A DNA stretch of 64,000 nt from NCBI GenBank assembly GCA_026214975.1, contig JAOBSW010000798.1, positions 62,001 through 126,000 of the forward strand. The letters run 5' to 3'. Each line of letters opens with the position of its first letter. Position 1 is the stretch's first letter. Of this stretch, positions 32,420 to 43,839 are shown piece by piece. The translations under genes and the position numbers were made by a program. Source of the stretch: Gentiana macrophylla. Taxonomy: Eukaryota > Streptophyta > Magnoliopsida > Gentianales > Gentianaceae. Below the pieces are notes generated by a model. It ran no database searches. It had not been told where the DNA came from and saw only the letters and a list, made by a program, of their open reading frames with translations.

Positions 32420-35400
32420 TTGAAGTCCGAAGAAGCAAATATTGACACTACTATGAAGAAAGAACAAGGCCCAGTAAATTGTGCAGCAACTATGACAAGT
32501 GATATTGGGCGTGTTGACTTTCACAATCTGTGGATCGTTGACTCAAGAGCTGGCAATCATATGACTGGTGATAAAGAAAGACTTCAAAGAATGTCAGAAT
32601 ACAAAGGAGGTCGTGTTGTCGTAACGGCGGATAACACGAAGCTTCCAATTAGACATATTGGAGAGACAGTGATCACACCAAGCTCAAATTCTCAGCCAGT
32701 GATACTGCAAAATGTGATGCATGTTGATGGAATGAAGAAAAATATCTTGTCAGTATCACAGCTCACAGAGTCAGGTAATTATGTATTGTTTAGTCCACAA
32801 GATGTGAAGGTTTATCGTGATCTTAGAGTCGTTGGTACTCCAATCCTGGAAGGTGAAAATAAGGAGTCAAGATATATGTCTTGATTGCCAAGCAAAGATA
32901 TGTTGAGAAAACCAGAAAAAACGACACAGCTGATCTATGGCATGCACGTCTGGGACATGTAAGTTATAAGAGACTTAAGGTCATGATGAAGGAGACTATG
33001 CTCAAAGGACTTCCTAAGTTGGAATGTCGGGAAGACACCATTTATGCCGGATGCCAATATGGAAAAGCGCATCAGCTCCCATATAAGGAGTCAAAATACC
33101 GAGCAAAGGAGCCCCTCGAGTTGATTCATTCGGATGTTTTTGGACCAGTAAAGCAACGGTCAATTGGAGGAGCAAAATATATGATCACCTTCATTGATGA
33201 TTTCTCAAGATATACATGGGTGGATTTCATGAAGGAGAAATCACAAGCATTGGAGAAATTCAAGGAATTCAAATGTAAAGCAGAAGCAGAATTTCCAGAG
33301 AGAGTCCGGTGTCTCCGCACAGATAATGGAGGTGAGTATACATCCACCGAGTTCTCGGAATATCTAAAGCAAAATAATATTCACCGGCAATTGACTTGTC
33401 CGAGAACGCGCCAACAAAATGGGGTAGCTGAAAGAAAGAATCGACATTTAGCTGAGACATGTCGAAGTATGATACATGCAAAGAATGTCCCAGCCCGTTT
33501 CTGGGCAGAATGTATGAAGACTGCAGCCCATGTGATCAATCGGCTACCACAAGCAAAGCTTGGATTCATCTCACCATATCAGAAACTCACAAGAGAGAAA
33601 CCAACTGTAAGTCATTTCAAAGTATTTGGCTGTGTCTGTTACGTATTCGTCCCAGATGAGCTACGAAACAAATTTGACAAGAAAGCAATCAGATGCATAT
33701 TCTTGGGATACGATGAGGAAAGAAAAGGATGGAAATGTTGTGACCCAAGAACGAATCGATTTATGGTATCAAGAAATTTTGTATTCGATGAAGCATCTTC
33801 TTGGTGGTCATCTCAAGATGAGGAGCTTCCCGACTCACCTGTTCTAGAAGAGAAAATAAGAGAAAAGACTGGAGAAGAGTTATGCACTCTGAAAGTAAAT
33901 GATGTTGGTCAAGAGAAATCGGCAGCAACTCAAGAGATGGAATATAGCAGTTTCGAAAGTCCAACACCGGAGATGGAGGAAGTTGATCCTCATGAACAAC
34001 AACTTAGGAGATCATCTCGACAGAGGAAACCAAATCCTAAGTATGCTAACATTGCGACAGTTGATGATACTGCAACTATGGAGCCTTCAAGCTATGAGGA
34101 GGCATCTAAAAAGGATGAATGGATCCAGGTGATGAAAGAGGAAATTCAAGCGCTTAAGCAAAACCAGACTTGGGAACTTGTTCCTCTTCCGGAAGGAGTA
34201 AAACCAATATCTTGCAAATGGGTTTACAAGGTGAAAACACGACAAGACGGATCCATAGAAAGACATAAAGCTCGATTAGTTGCTCGAGGTTTCTCACAAC
34301 AATATGGCTTAGACTATGATGAGACGTTTAGCCCGGTGGCGAAGATAACTACAGTACGAGTTTTACTGGCACTAGCAGCTAGTAAGTCTTGGAAACTATG
34401 GCAGATGGATGTGAAGAATGCCTTCCTACATGGCGAGATCGATCGAGACATATACATGGAGCAACCAAAGGATTCGAGAGTACGACTCATCCTAAATACG
34501 TGTGCAAGTTAAGAAAGGCATTATATGGATTGAAACAGGCGCCAAGGGCTTGGTACGGAAAAATTGCAGAGTTCTTGACTCATAGTGGATTATCTATGGC
34601 TCCGTCCGACTCAAGTTTGTTCATCAAGTATCAAAATAACAAATTAACAGTCGTGTTGGTATATGTTGATGATCTCATCATCACTGGAGATGATGACAAA
34701 GAAGTCCAACAAGTCAAGAGGAGCTTATCGGTCCGGTTTCAAATGAAAGAACTGGGAGAGCTTAAGCACTTTCTTGGACTTGAAGTCGAGTACACTAAAG
34801 ATAGGTTGTTCCTTTGCCAACAGAAGTATGTTAAGGATCTGTTAAAGAAGTCTGGAATGATAGACTGCAAGCCTTCTCCAACACCAATTGAAGTCAATGC
34901 CAAGTTGAGCTCAAAAGAAGGCAAAGAGTTGGATGATCCTACAAGTTATCGACGACTAGTAGAAGCTTTGATATACTTGACGTTAACAAGACCGGACATT
35001 TCCTTTGCGCGGTTGGCGTTGTAAAGCGATTTATGCAGAGTCCAAGGAAGCCACATTGGCGATTAGTTCGAGAAAATTATAAGGTACGTCAAAGGAACTT
35101 ATGACTACGGTATTTTCTACCAGAAAGGAGTGCCATGTAGACTTGTTGATATCTTGTGATGCTGACTATGCCGGGGATAATGACACTCTACGATCAACTA
35201 CCGGTTACGTGTTCACCTTGGTTCAGAGTAATATCCTGGTGTAGCAAAAGACAACTTCATCGATCTCTATCAACTCATCGAGGCAGAGTACCGGGCAGCC
35301 GCTGTAGCAGCTCAAGAAGTCACTTGGCTTGTGCAGTTATTAAGAGACTTACATCAGCCAGTTGACTACCCAGTGGATTTACATTGCGACAATATATCAT

Positions 35401-35524
35401 CACTACAACTAGCAGAGAATCCAGTATTTCATGCAAGGACCAAGCACATTGAAGTGCACTACCACTTTATTCGAGAGAAGGTTCTTCAAGATGAGATATA
35501 GATGATTCACGTGAAGATCAAGAT
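32420..35524 (+). pseudogene. copia-1 pol: protease, integrase, reverse transcriptase, RNase H
   Basis: Segments in order: protease region 32420-32884 with VDSRAGNHMTG, where the usual catalytic Asp-Ser-Gly is Asp-Ser-Arg; integrase 32935-33700 with [12 protein letters not shown], a [14 protein letters not shown] zinc part and catalytic signatures [15 protein letters not shown] and [11 protein letters not shown] 34100-34950 with [21 protein letters not shown] and active site YVDDL at 34661-34675; RNase H and end region to 35524 with EYRAAAVAAQEVTWL, HCDNIS and HARTKHIEVHYHF. A stop at 32882-32884, a frameshift near 34450-34515 and several breaks after 35020 interrupt it. The protease change alone would block processing. 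Confidence 0.85.
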
Positions 35525-35639
35525 CAATTAGCGAGATATATTCACAAAAGGATTAAGCGGACATAAGCTCGAGGAATTGTAAATGCTCTTGGGATGCAAA
35601 TGAGCTCGTCGTCAAAAGAAAGAAGTCATTGAGGGGGAG

Positions 35640-36027
35640 TGTTAGAAGTCAATGACTTCTAGATTATTCCACAACTAGTACATGGGAAAAATCTGGAAAT
35701 TATTTCCTTAGAGAATAGTCTAGAATTCTAGAAAATACTTAGATAAATATCTAAGGCATACTTTGCCTAGAAACATCTAGTGTGCATTTCTCTAGAAGGT
35801 TCTACTACTTTTTCTAGGATATTCTTACCTTTCCTATAAATAGGAGTTGTAACTTAGGCCAACAATACAACACACACAAGTTGTGAAGTGAGTCTCCCAC
35901 ATCAAACACTTTCTAGTTGCTCTTTTCTTGTATTTTTCAAGTGTCCCATTTGTTGTATATTTTGTGTATCAATAAAATATCAAGTTCTATATTCCAAGTG
36001 TTTGGACCTACCGCTTACGACACAACA
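35640..36027 (+). repeat. Right LTR of copia-1
   Basis: 388 bp, nearly identical to 30850-31238. Contains a TATA-like cctataaatagg (35840-35851) and a polyadenylation-like aataaa near the R region. Confidence 0.93.
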
Positions 36028-37471
36028 AAACTAGCGTCCAAATCACCCCAAAATGGCGTTTGGATGGGTTCGGCCCGAATCAAGAAGGCTCTACAAGGCA
36101 AACGAGCGTTCACCAGGAGGGCAAACGCTCGTTTGGCCCCGACAGCAGATTTTCACCATGCCTGATCCGTTAATCGTCATTTTTACCCATCTAGGAGGCA
36201 TGTTCTGGTAAAGTTGTCTTCATGAAAGTTGTAGGTAATTGAAATATCTTTTCAACGCATCTTTAATCGTTCAAATCGGAGCTCTACACAGGGAGTTATC
36301 GCTGATTTACTAAAGACAGGTCAAGTTGAGCCGAACTAGCGTTTGCCATGAACTGAACGGGCGTTTGGGGCCGACAGGAGCAGATTTTCAACCTAAACTA
36401 TAAATACACAGCTCATTAATCCCCTATACGACCTTTGGCCGACTTTAGACTTCTCTTGGGCTATTTAGGGGCAATTTTAGGATAGATTAAATGTCCTTTG
36501 ATCCTTTGATAACATCCTTTGATTCTCAACTTTTATAGCTTAGATTTACTTTTCAAGAACAAAATATTTGAATTTGGGATCGTTTTTCTTTTTGGTATTT
36601 TCTGGATCAGATTTTCTGCAACTTATATGGTAATGATTTCTCTTTTATTTATTGTTATTAGTTTGATTTCAATTTCTATTCCATTTATTTGCATAATCAT
36701 GAGTAGCTAATCCTTTGTGTAGCCGAATTATGTGAAAGCGGGTGAAACGCCCTAAGGGGGATTAGACGGGAGTAGTGTAGAGCTTAATTAAACGTTTGTA
36801 TGATTAATCCACGTTCTAAAACTTGTTCTTATAAAGATTATAGCTTTGAATTAGATTGACAACCTAGTTCACTGTCACACACACATCGAACTTATAGATG
36901 TATTTTGCGGTGAGATGTGGGATAATGGGTTTTAGGATCATTCCGTAGACACAGCGTAGTTGTTAGATTTACAACCTAGCTAGTTGTTAGGACTGTGCCC
37001 TATGTGAGGTTTTCATCGGTTTTCTGAGCGGCTCTAGATTTTGGTAAACCATGTTAGGTTAGTTGGCTTTCTAAAGGGAGGGTTAATGAGCCTGGCGTAG
37101 GGTGTTAAGCGAGAGTTGTTCAGACCTTAACACCAGAATTAGGAGTTGGCACCGGTGGATGTAATATGAACTGAATTGGATAGGTAGGTCGGTTAAGACA
37201 CGCTCCCTGTCGAGTCTTTCCTTAAGGGTAAAAGTAGCTCATGGGATCATAGTTCGGCTATACCATTTTAATATCTAGTAATACACCGGTAGTTAATCTT
37301 TTCTTTCGCATTAGTATACTATCACTCCACCGTTAATTTGACCTGAACCAAGTTCTACGTCGACTTTGGTACTTCACTGTTACTCCCTGTGGATTCGACC
37401 TTGTGACCACTATACTACCGTTGACCCGATACTCTGTCGGTTAAAGTTAGCGGTTAAGTATTTTGCTATCA

Positions 37472-37496
37472 AGAATTTTGGCGCCGTTGCCGGGGA
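37472..37496 (+). other. Primer-binding site of G1
   Basis: ttggcgccgttgccgggga lies five bases after the left LTR end. A near-identical site follows the G2 left LTR. The complementary tRNA was not determined. Confidence 0.75.
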
Positions 37497-37694
37497 GTAC
37501 ATGGTGAATATCTTGCAAGTTGACTGAAAGCTTGGGCTTAGGTCGTTTTATTTTTTTTTATTTATTTTTTTGTCTTTTCTTTTCTTGGTGGAGTTCGTAT
37601 ATTGAAGTGTCACACCACCTATTGCTGTGGTGATGGTGACGAGATACTTTGATTGTCTGGTGTTGTTTTCTGAGATCTTGCAGTGTAAGCTACA

Positions 37695-39287
37695 ATGGAT
37701 AGAGTCTCACCTCCACATTATCAACCTGAACAACAAGGGATGACAATGAACCAATATGCACAACAATGGTATGCGCCTCAACCTATATATCAGCAGCAGA
37801 GTAACCAGAGTTCTTGGGATTATTAGTGCCCTAGTGCAAACCAGAATCAATACTACGGTTATTCGAATGGAAACAGTAATGGACAGTTTGGTGGGAACGG
37901 GCATGATTGGAATCAGGGGAATGGGATTGGTGATTTTCAACCAGTCCAACAATATCAACCGGTTTAGCAGAATTGCCAGAACTTTAAACCGGAGTTCAAC
38001 AAAGCGAATGTCAACCGAGTGCTACAAATGCTAAGGGATGAGGGGTATCAAGACCATGTTTCCCAACAACTCCTGCAACAACTTATACACCAGCAGCAGA
38101 GTCAGTATGACCATTCTGTATCTCAACCGCAAGAGGAATACGAGATTGATCCCGGTTATGCTGAAGAAGAACGGGAAGTTGAGATAATAGAGGAGCTGAC
38201 AGAGAAGGTTTTTGTGCCGAAAGTCGAGAGAGTGCGGATACACCATAGTTCTGACTGGGAGAAGCGGATGGATGAGTTGCAGAGGGAGACCACGGAATCT
38301 ATGGATCGGATTTGGGCGCTCAACCGAAGGAGTGTACGCGGTGAGTATAGAACCTCCATGACTAGAGCAGAATGGGCACGTAGGAAGAACATGTTGCTAG
38401 ACATATCCAAGGATATCCTCTCGCTTAAGGAAGCCCGAGAGCTAGAACATGAAAAGAAAGCTTGTGCACATGAGGTGAATAAGGTTGCAGAGGAAGCTGA
38501 CAGTGAAAAAGTTCAGGTGGAAAGTGAGCTTGATGATTTGGGTTACCATCATGAGCTATCAGACCCAGAGAAGCAAGAGCTTAAGTTGGGATCGCCTATT
38601 TCTCCATCACTCCAAATTGAAGAGATGAAAGTTGATACTTTGGTGGAGTGCGCAGGGGAACCGACCATTGTTATGAGTGAACAAGAAGCCTTTGGTAATG
38701 AAACGCTCTGGGATGAAGAGGAGCTGCAGAACTTGGGGACAGCAGAGGTGCAACTTCTGTCTATTACACAGCCTCCCGATGAACCACAAAATAATGACGT
38801 GGAGGGGTGTGTGATAGATTTGAGCGCACTCTTTGATGAGACAGAGTTAGAGGAGCAAGAGACTGATATGGGATCGCCCATTTCTCTATCACCCCCAATT
38901 GGAGATTTCCATAAGAAGTGTATGAGGAAACCTGATGAGATTGATAGGCCATCTTTGGTAGAGCCACCGGGAGAGTTAGGAATATTTGATATGTCGGTCC
39001 CGGATTACTACTCTCGTCCACTCTGTGTGGATGAATTTTATGCGGTCCAGTTTGTGTACCCCCCGGTGGATGAACTTTATGGAATTCCGAAAAAGGGGAA
39101 ACGACTATGGAGTGGTGATTTTCAGAAGAAGATGGATCGACAGGCCGATAAAAAAAGATTCTCCGGTTGGGAGGAGGTAGCATCGAGGACCAAAAGAGGT
39201 ACGGTTCTTGTCAATTCAATTTCGATGGTTCTCGCATTGTTCACTTTTCTTAAGATATTGGTCTGCTTGAGTTTAGATTTTGGTTGA
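37695..39287 (+). pseudogene. G1 internal ORF, Gln-rich then acidic, function unknown
   Basis: One frame runs from ATG at 37695 to the stop at 39285-39287, about 530 codons, broken only by two TAG codons at 37824-37826 and 37965-37967. The first 110 residues are Gln/Asn/Tyr-rich (HYQPEQQGMTMNQYAQQW). The rest is charged, with DWEKRMDELQRETTESMDRI, TRAEWARRKNMLLDISKDIL and repeated acidic blocks around GSPIS-LSP-I. No gag capsid, zinc knuckle, protease or RT motif is visible. A long uninterrupted 422-codon part (38019-39287) suggests past selection or recent amplification. It may be a gag-like protein private to this non-autonomous family. Confidence 0.55.
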
Positions 39288-41057
39288 TGGTTTTTGGTGT
39301 TACTTGTTTGAAATAAATGGTTAAAGTGATGTTTTGAGACGTTTATGATTTGAGTTTGTTAAGCGTCACCCGGTCGAGCCAACGACGTAAAACACAGGCG
39401 CTTGTGGGAGGCAACCCACCTTTTTGCTTTATTTGTTTAGATCTTATTGGGACCCTGAGAGGATATTTTACACCCGATTCTTGTTTTGACATGCATGCTA
39501 TAGCCGATATTTTCTTTATATATACATCTCCAGGTTTGTGTTACCTACACTTAAGGTTTCGGCCTTTCGTTGTAGAGATTTCTTTGTGTTTACTTGTAGC
39601 ACAGGCACCCTGTGAGATACATTTGCGGTTGTTGCATTGCTTTGGATGAGCTTTGCCCCGGCAGTTCGGCCTAAGTTTTTTCCTTTCTTTCACTCACACA
39701 CCGAGGACGATTAGCTTCGTTTAAGTGGGGGGTAGGAGACTTAGCTTCACTGTTTTTATTGATAAATTTTTATGCCATGTTTTGATGTACTTGAATGATT
39801 TGTAGGCTTAGTTTTTGCTATATCGTGTGAATTTGATCCATATTTAAAAAAAAAATCATGGATTGATGTTGTGTTGTATGTTGAATCATGATATCCTTAG
39901 GTTAAGTGTTTTACAATTGAGTAAATGCATGCGAGTTAAGTCGTGATCTTGTTATAAATATGGACTACACACGCACTTAATAGTTTCAATATCATGAGTT
40001 ATGGCAATTAGTGATGCTTATAGTTGTCATAGTCTATTCTGTTACCTAGAACTTATATGATTAACTTCGAGGCGAAATAGAAAGGTCAATCTTGGTAGAT
40101 TAAGGGATGACGGTCCTGGCACTTATTTGAACCAACTAGAGCCAAATAGACAACCATGTACATAATTTTCACAGAAACCCCTCTAAGCCTTTGTAGGGTG
40201 GTTAGACCCCCACCCGACTTAGCCATTCGTTGATTAGCCTATAATTAATGACCCTTAGCCTTTATTTGTGGTTTACGTTTCTTTGGCACCCTACGAGTGA
40301 GTTTTAATCTTATTTTGGGCATACTTGCTAGCACAAGTGTGGGGTGGTGAAGATGTGTATCAAAGTGTGGTGTTGGTCAATCTTTTGTATTACAAATGAT
40401 AAGGGGTAGAAAAAAGTGTTGGTCTTTGGTTTATGAAAAAAAAAATCAAAATCAAAATCAGTCAAAAAAAAATGGAACAAATTGTTTGGAAAAAGTTGAG
40501 TCAAAGATTGTTTGATGAAGGCCGTGTATTAATTCTTCCAAAGTGGCGTTGGTGGACGAGTTTTCATTAAAGTATGTTGGAATTTGAGAGTAAAGAAGGA
40601 GAATGCTTGTTGAACCAAGCTAATGAGGTGAGTTATGAGGCAATTTCAATAAGTTTTGATTAAGCTCACTCGTTTTTCTCTTTTGATATTCCTTTTATCC
40701 TTTCGTTTAGCCCTGTCCCTAGCCTAACGTTACAACCGTGCAAGTCCTGTCTGACCTTAATTAGCCTTGATTTCACCTCGATTAGTGGAGATGTTTATGA
40801 AGTATAAGCCTATGGTGTGACAACAATAGTCATGCATCTATAATGAACCGTTAATCGTGATGAATGAATGAGAAGCTATGCACACACTCACATTCCGCTT
40901 TTGTAATAAGGTAGGATTAGACTCAATTTCATTTTCTGGTTGTTTTCACTTGCCCTTTGCATATTATGATCCCGTGTATGACTACAATGTTGACTCTATG
41001 TTACATTTGTAGTCGCTTTGTTTGGTCGGAAGCGAGCAAAAGCTAAGTGGGGGTAGT
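39288..41057 (+). other. G1 internal 3' non-coding region, conserved with G2
   Basis: No ORF. Long stretches match the equivalent region of G2 (57600-59129), for example cctagaact.atat.attaacttcgag.cgaaatagaaagg (40047-40083 against 57955-57996) and ccctagcctaacgttacaac (40719-40738 against 58789-58808). Both contain an A-rich, simple middle (40436-40480 here). It ends at a purine tract before the right LTR. Confidence 0.75.
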
Positions 41058-43044
41058 TGATGGGAGTCAAATTGTAGTGTATTTCTTATATGAGATTACC
41101 TCCTTTTTACGAGTTATTCATGGTTATTTTGGGCTATTAAGGGTAGTATATGAACGATATTCACTTATATGCATGTTTCGAGACTAATGGCGTTTTAGTC
41201 CTAAAAACTCGTGTTTTATGTGGATTTCAAGTACGCTTCACAATGTATATTATGCCTTGGTGTTCGTGTCTTTTTTTTCAGGCTTATTTTGATGTATAAG
41301 GTCGATAATAATGAAGAGAGTCTCGATAAAGAACGAGATTTGGGGCCAAGGAGAAGAAAAGAGTGAAGAATCATTGACGAAATCTGAACCAGTCACTTCA
41401 GGGGTATTTTGGTCACACTTGGAGACACTTTCAGGAAGAGTTGTCTTGATGAAAGTTGTAGAGGATTGAAACATCTCATGTGGAGCCCTATAAGTGAAGT
41501 TATGTTGAAAATACTGAAGCTTGGTGCAAACTGGCGTTTGGCCAAACCAAACTGGCGTTTACGGAGCAATTTACATTCAGAAAGTCGGGTTTTCAGGAAA
41601 ACTAGCGTCCAAATCACCCCAAACTGGCGTTTGGATGGGTTCGGCCCGAATCAAGAAGTCTCTACAAGGCAAACGAGCGTTCACCAGGAGGGCAAACGCT
41701 CATTTGGCCCCGACAGCAGATTTTCACCATGCCTGACCCGTTAATCGTCATTTTGACCCATCTAGGAGGCATTTAATGGTCCAGTAGTCTTCATAAAAGT
41801 TTTAGGTAATTGAAAGATCTTTCCAACGCATCTTGAATTGTTCAAATCAGAGCTCTACACAGGGAGTTATCGCTGATTACTAAAGACAGGTCAAGTTGAG
41901 CCGAACTAGCGTTTGCCAAGAACTGAACGGGCGTTTGGGGCCGACAGGAGCAGATTTTCGACCTAAACTATAAATACACAGCTCATTAAGCCCCTATATG
42001 ACCTTTGGCCGACTCTGGACGACTTTGGGCATCTTAAGGGCGATTTTAGGGCGGTTTTTGAGTAGTTTATACACCCTTTGATCCCATATTCCATAGATTA
42101 ATTCCAATGATTCTACATACTTTTTATTAGATTAAATTTCTGTTTCAACACCAAAGATTCGACTTTTAGCGCAGTACCTTTACTCAATATTCAAGGTTTG
42201 ATTTTTATGATGATTATGCTTTCGTTTATTATTGTTCTTAGTATAATTTCCTTTAATTACTTCGTTGTTAGTATGATTATGGGTAGCTAAAGTAGTTGTG
42301 TAGACGAATTATGTGAAAATGGGTGAAAATCCCAAAGGGGGATGAGATGGGAGTTGTGTAGCGCTTAATTAAACGTTTGTATGATGAATTCAGGTTCTAA
42401 AACTTGTTTTGATTGTTTTAATAGCTTTGAATGAGATTGACAACCTTGTTCACTGTTACACACACATCGAGCTTATATATGTATTTTGCGGCGAGGTGTG
42501 GGATACGGGTATTAGAATCACTAGACATAGCCCTGATTGTTAGATTGACAACCTAGCTGACGTTAGGACTATGCGTATGTGAGGTTCTTATCAGTTCCCG
42601 AGCGGCTCATTATACGGTCAACCATGTTAGGCGAGTTAGCTTTTACAAAGGAGGGTTAATAAGCCTAGTATAGGGGGTTAAGCGAGAGTTGTTCAGACCT
42701 TAACGCAAGAATAAGGAGTTGACACCCGTGGATGTCATATAAACTGAATTGGATAGGTAGGTCGGTTAAGACACACTCCTTGTCAAGTCTTTCTTGTGGG
42801 GTAAAAGTAACATGTTGGATCGTAGTTCGGCTATACCATTTTAATATCTAGTAATACACCGGTAGTTAATCTTTACTTTCGCATTAGTATAATATCTCTC
42901 CACCGTTATTTTGACCTGAACTAAGTTCTACGTCGACTTTGGTACTTCACTGTTACTCCCTGTGGATTCGACCTTGTGACCACTATACTACCGTTGACCC
43001 GATACTCTGTCGGTTAAAGTTAGCGGTTAAGTATTTTTCTATCA
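41058..43044 (+). repeat. Right LTR of G1
   Basis: 1,987 bp, TGATGGGAG to CTATCA. Repeated gcgtttgg / ccaaacgc-type words lie at 41528-41710 and 41906-41940, upstream of a TATA-like actataaataca near 41967. Followed by target duplication AGATG. Confidence 0.9.
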
Positions 43045-43049
43045 AGATG

Positions 43050-43830
43050 CATGTCCAAATATATAATCAGTGTAATGGCTCATTTTCCTTCTCTAAATTG
43101 TCGACCCACTTCTCCCTCCACTCCCACAAATAGAAGTGGTAGCCGACTCCCTGAGTAAAAAGACTTATATCCAAGAGCCATTACAATAACATTTTATAGT
43201 TTATCTTCAACTCTTCTAATTTCATTATAAAAAATATTTTGTTAGTGGGCCAACTCATTTATTGAAGCCCCTTTTTTGAGGATTGCCACTACGACTGCCT
43301 TTAGGCCGGTGGCTTTGCTGCTCTTCTTTATTAGAAGATAAAGTCATGGATCTCGAAAAGATAAATGATGTCATTTGAAAAAGATAAAAGTTGTCAAAAT
43401 AAATTATTATCTAGCAGTTATTAGTATTTATCTTTTATTATGTTATTCAAATAATTTATTTAGCTTTATATTTATCTTAAATTAGGATTTCTCCCCTATA
43501 TAATGTAGAAGTATTGTATTGTTTTCATTAATTCAATAAACAACAATTCAGAGTCTTTTACTATTTCCGATGTGCTACGGATTTTCTTTATTCTTTACGG
43601 ATTGGAAGCCCTTCTTCGCTGCTTCCCTGCTATGCATTATTTTCTACATCGATTCAATACAGCTGCTCCGACTTTTCCTTCGTCCTTTGAATTTCTATTC
43701 ACTTGGTGTGATCGAACACAAAAAAGAGGACGCCGCTTGATGGCTTTTGCGCCTCTACTCTAGGGCTTTTGAAAAATCACCGGCATTGCTCAATCGGTGG
43801 CGTTTTTCCGTTGGGGCTAGCCTTGGAAGT
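43050..43830. other. Spacer right of G1, possible LTR-like or leader sequence
   Basis: This is the continuation of the DNA left of 30281, joined by the G1 target site. A TATA-like ctatataatg (43496-43505) and aataaac near 43537 resemble an LTR promoter and polyadenylation region, but I found no matching partner or target duplication. No coding exon seen before about 43840. Confidence 0.3.
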
Positions 43831-43839
43831 TAAATCTTG

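Larger units (their letters stand above)
30850..36027 (+). mobile_element. Ty1/copia LTR retrotransposon copia-1, recent but with broken genes
   Basis: LTRs 30850-31238 (389 bp) and 35640-36027 (388 bp) both start TGTTAGAAGTCAATG and end ACAACA. By eye they differ at three bases and one T indel, about 99% identity. Target duplication AAACT (30845-30849, 36028-36032). Primer-binding site tggtatcggagcc follows the left LTR (31241-31253); a purine tract gagggggag precedes the right LTR. Inside, gene order is gag, protease, integrase, RT, RNase H, as in Ty1/copia. Several frameshifts and stops interrupt the coding part, so it cannot make its own enzymes. It sits in the left LTR of G1. Confidence 0.95.
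30281..37471 (+). repeat. Left LTR of G1, split by copia-1
   Basis: Two pieces, 30281-30849 and 36033-37471, which become continuous when 30850-36032 is removed. They align with the right LTR 41058-43044, with many small differences, so G1 is much older than copia-1. Confidence 0.9.
30281..43044 (+). mobile_element. Non-autonomous Ty3-type LTR element G1 (left LTR interrupted by copia-1)
   Basis: Outer element with 5-bp target duplication AGATG (30276-30280 and 43045-43049). LTRs start TGATGGGAGTCAAATTG and end CTATCA. The left LTR is 2,008 bp once copia-1 is removed; the right is 1,987 bp. A primer-binding site begins a few bases after the left LTR (ttggcgccgttgccgggga, 37477-37496), of the type seen in Tat/Athila-like Ty3 elements. 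A purine-rich aagtgggggtagt precedes the right LTR. The 3.6-kb interior has one long damaged ORF (37695-39287) and 1.7 kb of non-coding sequence, with no protease, RT or integrase, so it must have been moved in trans. Confidence 0.9.
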
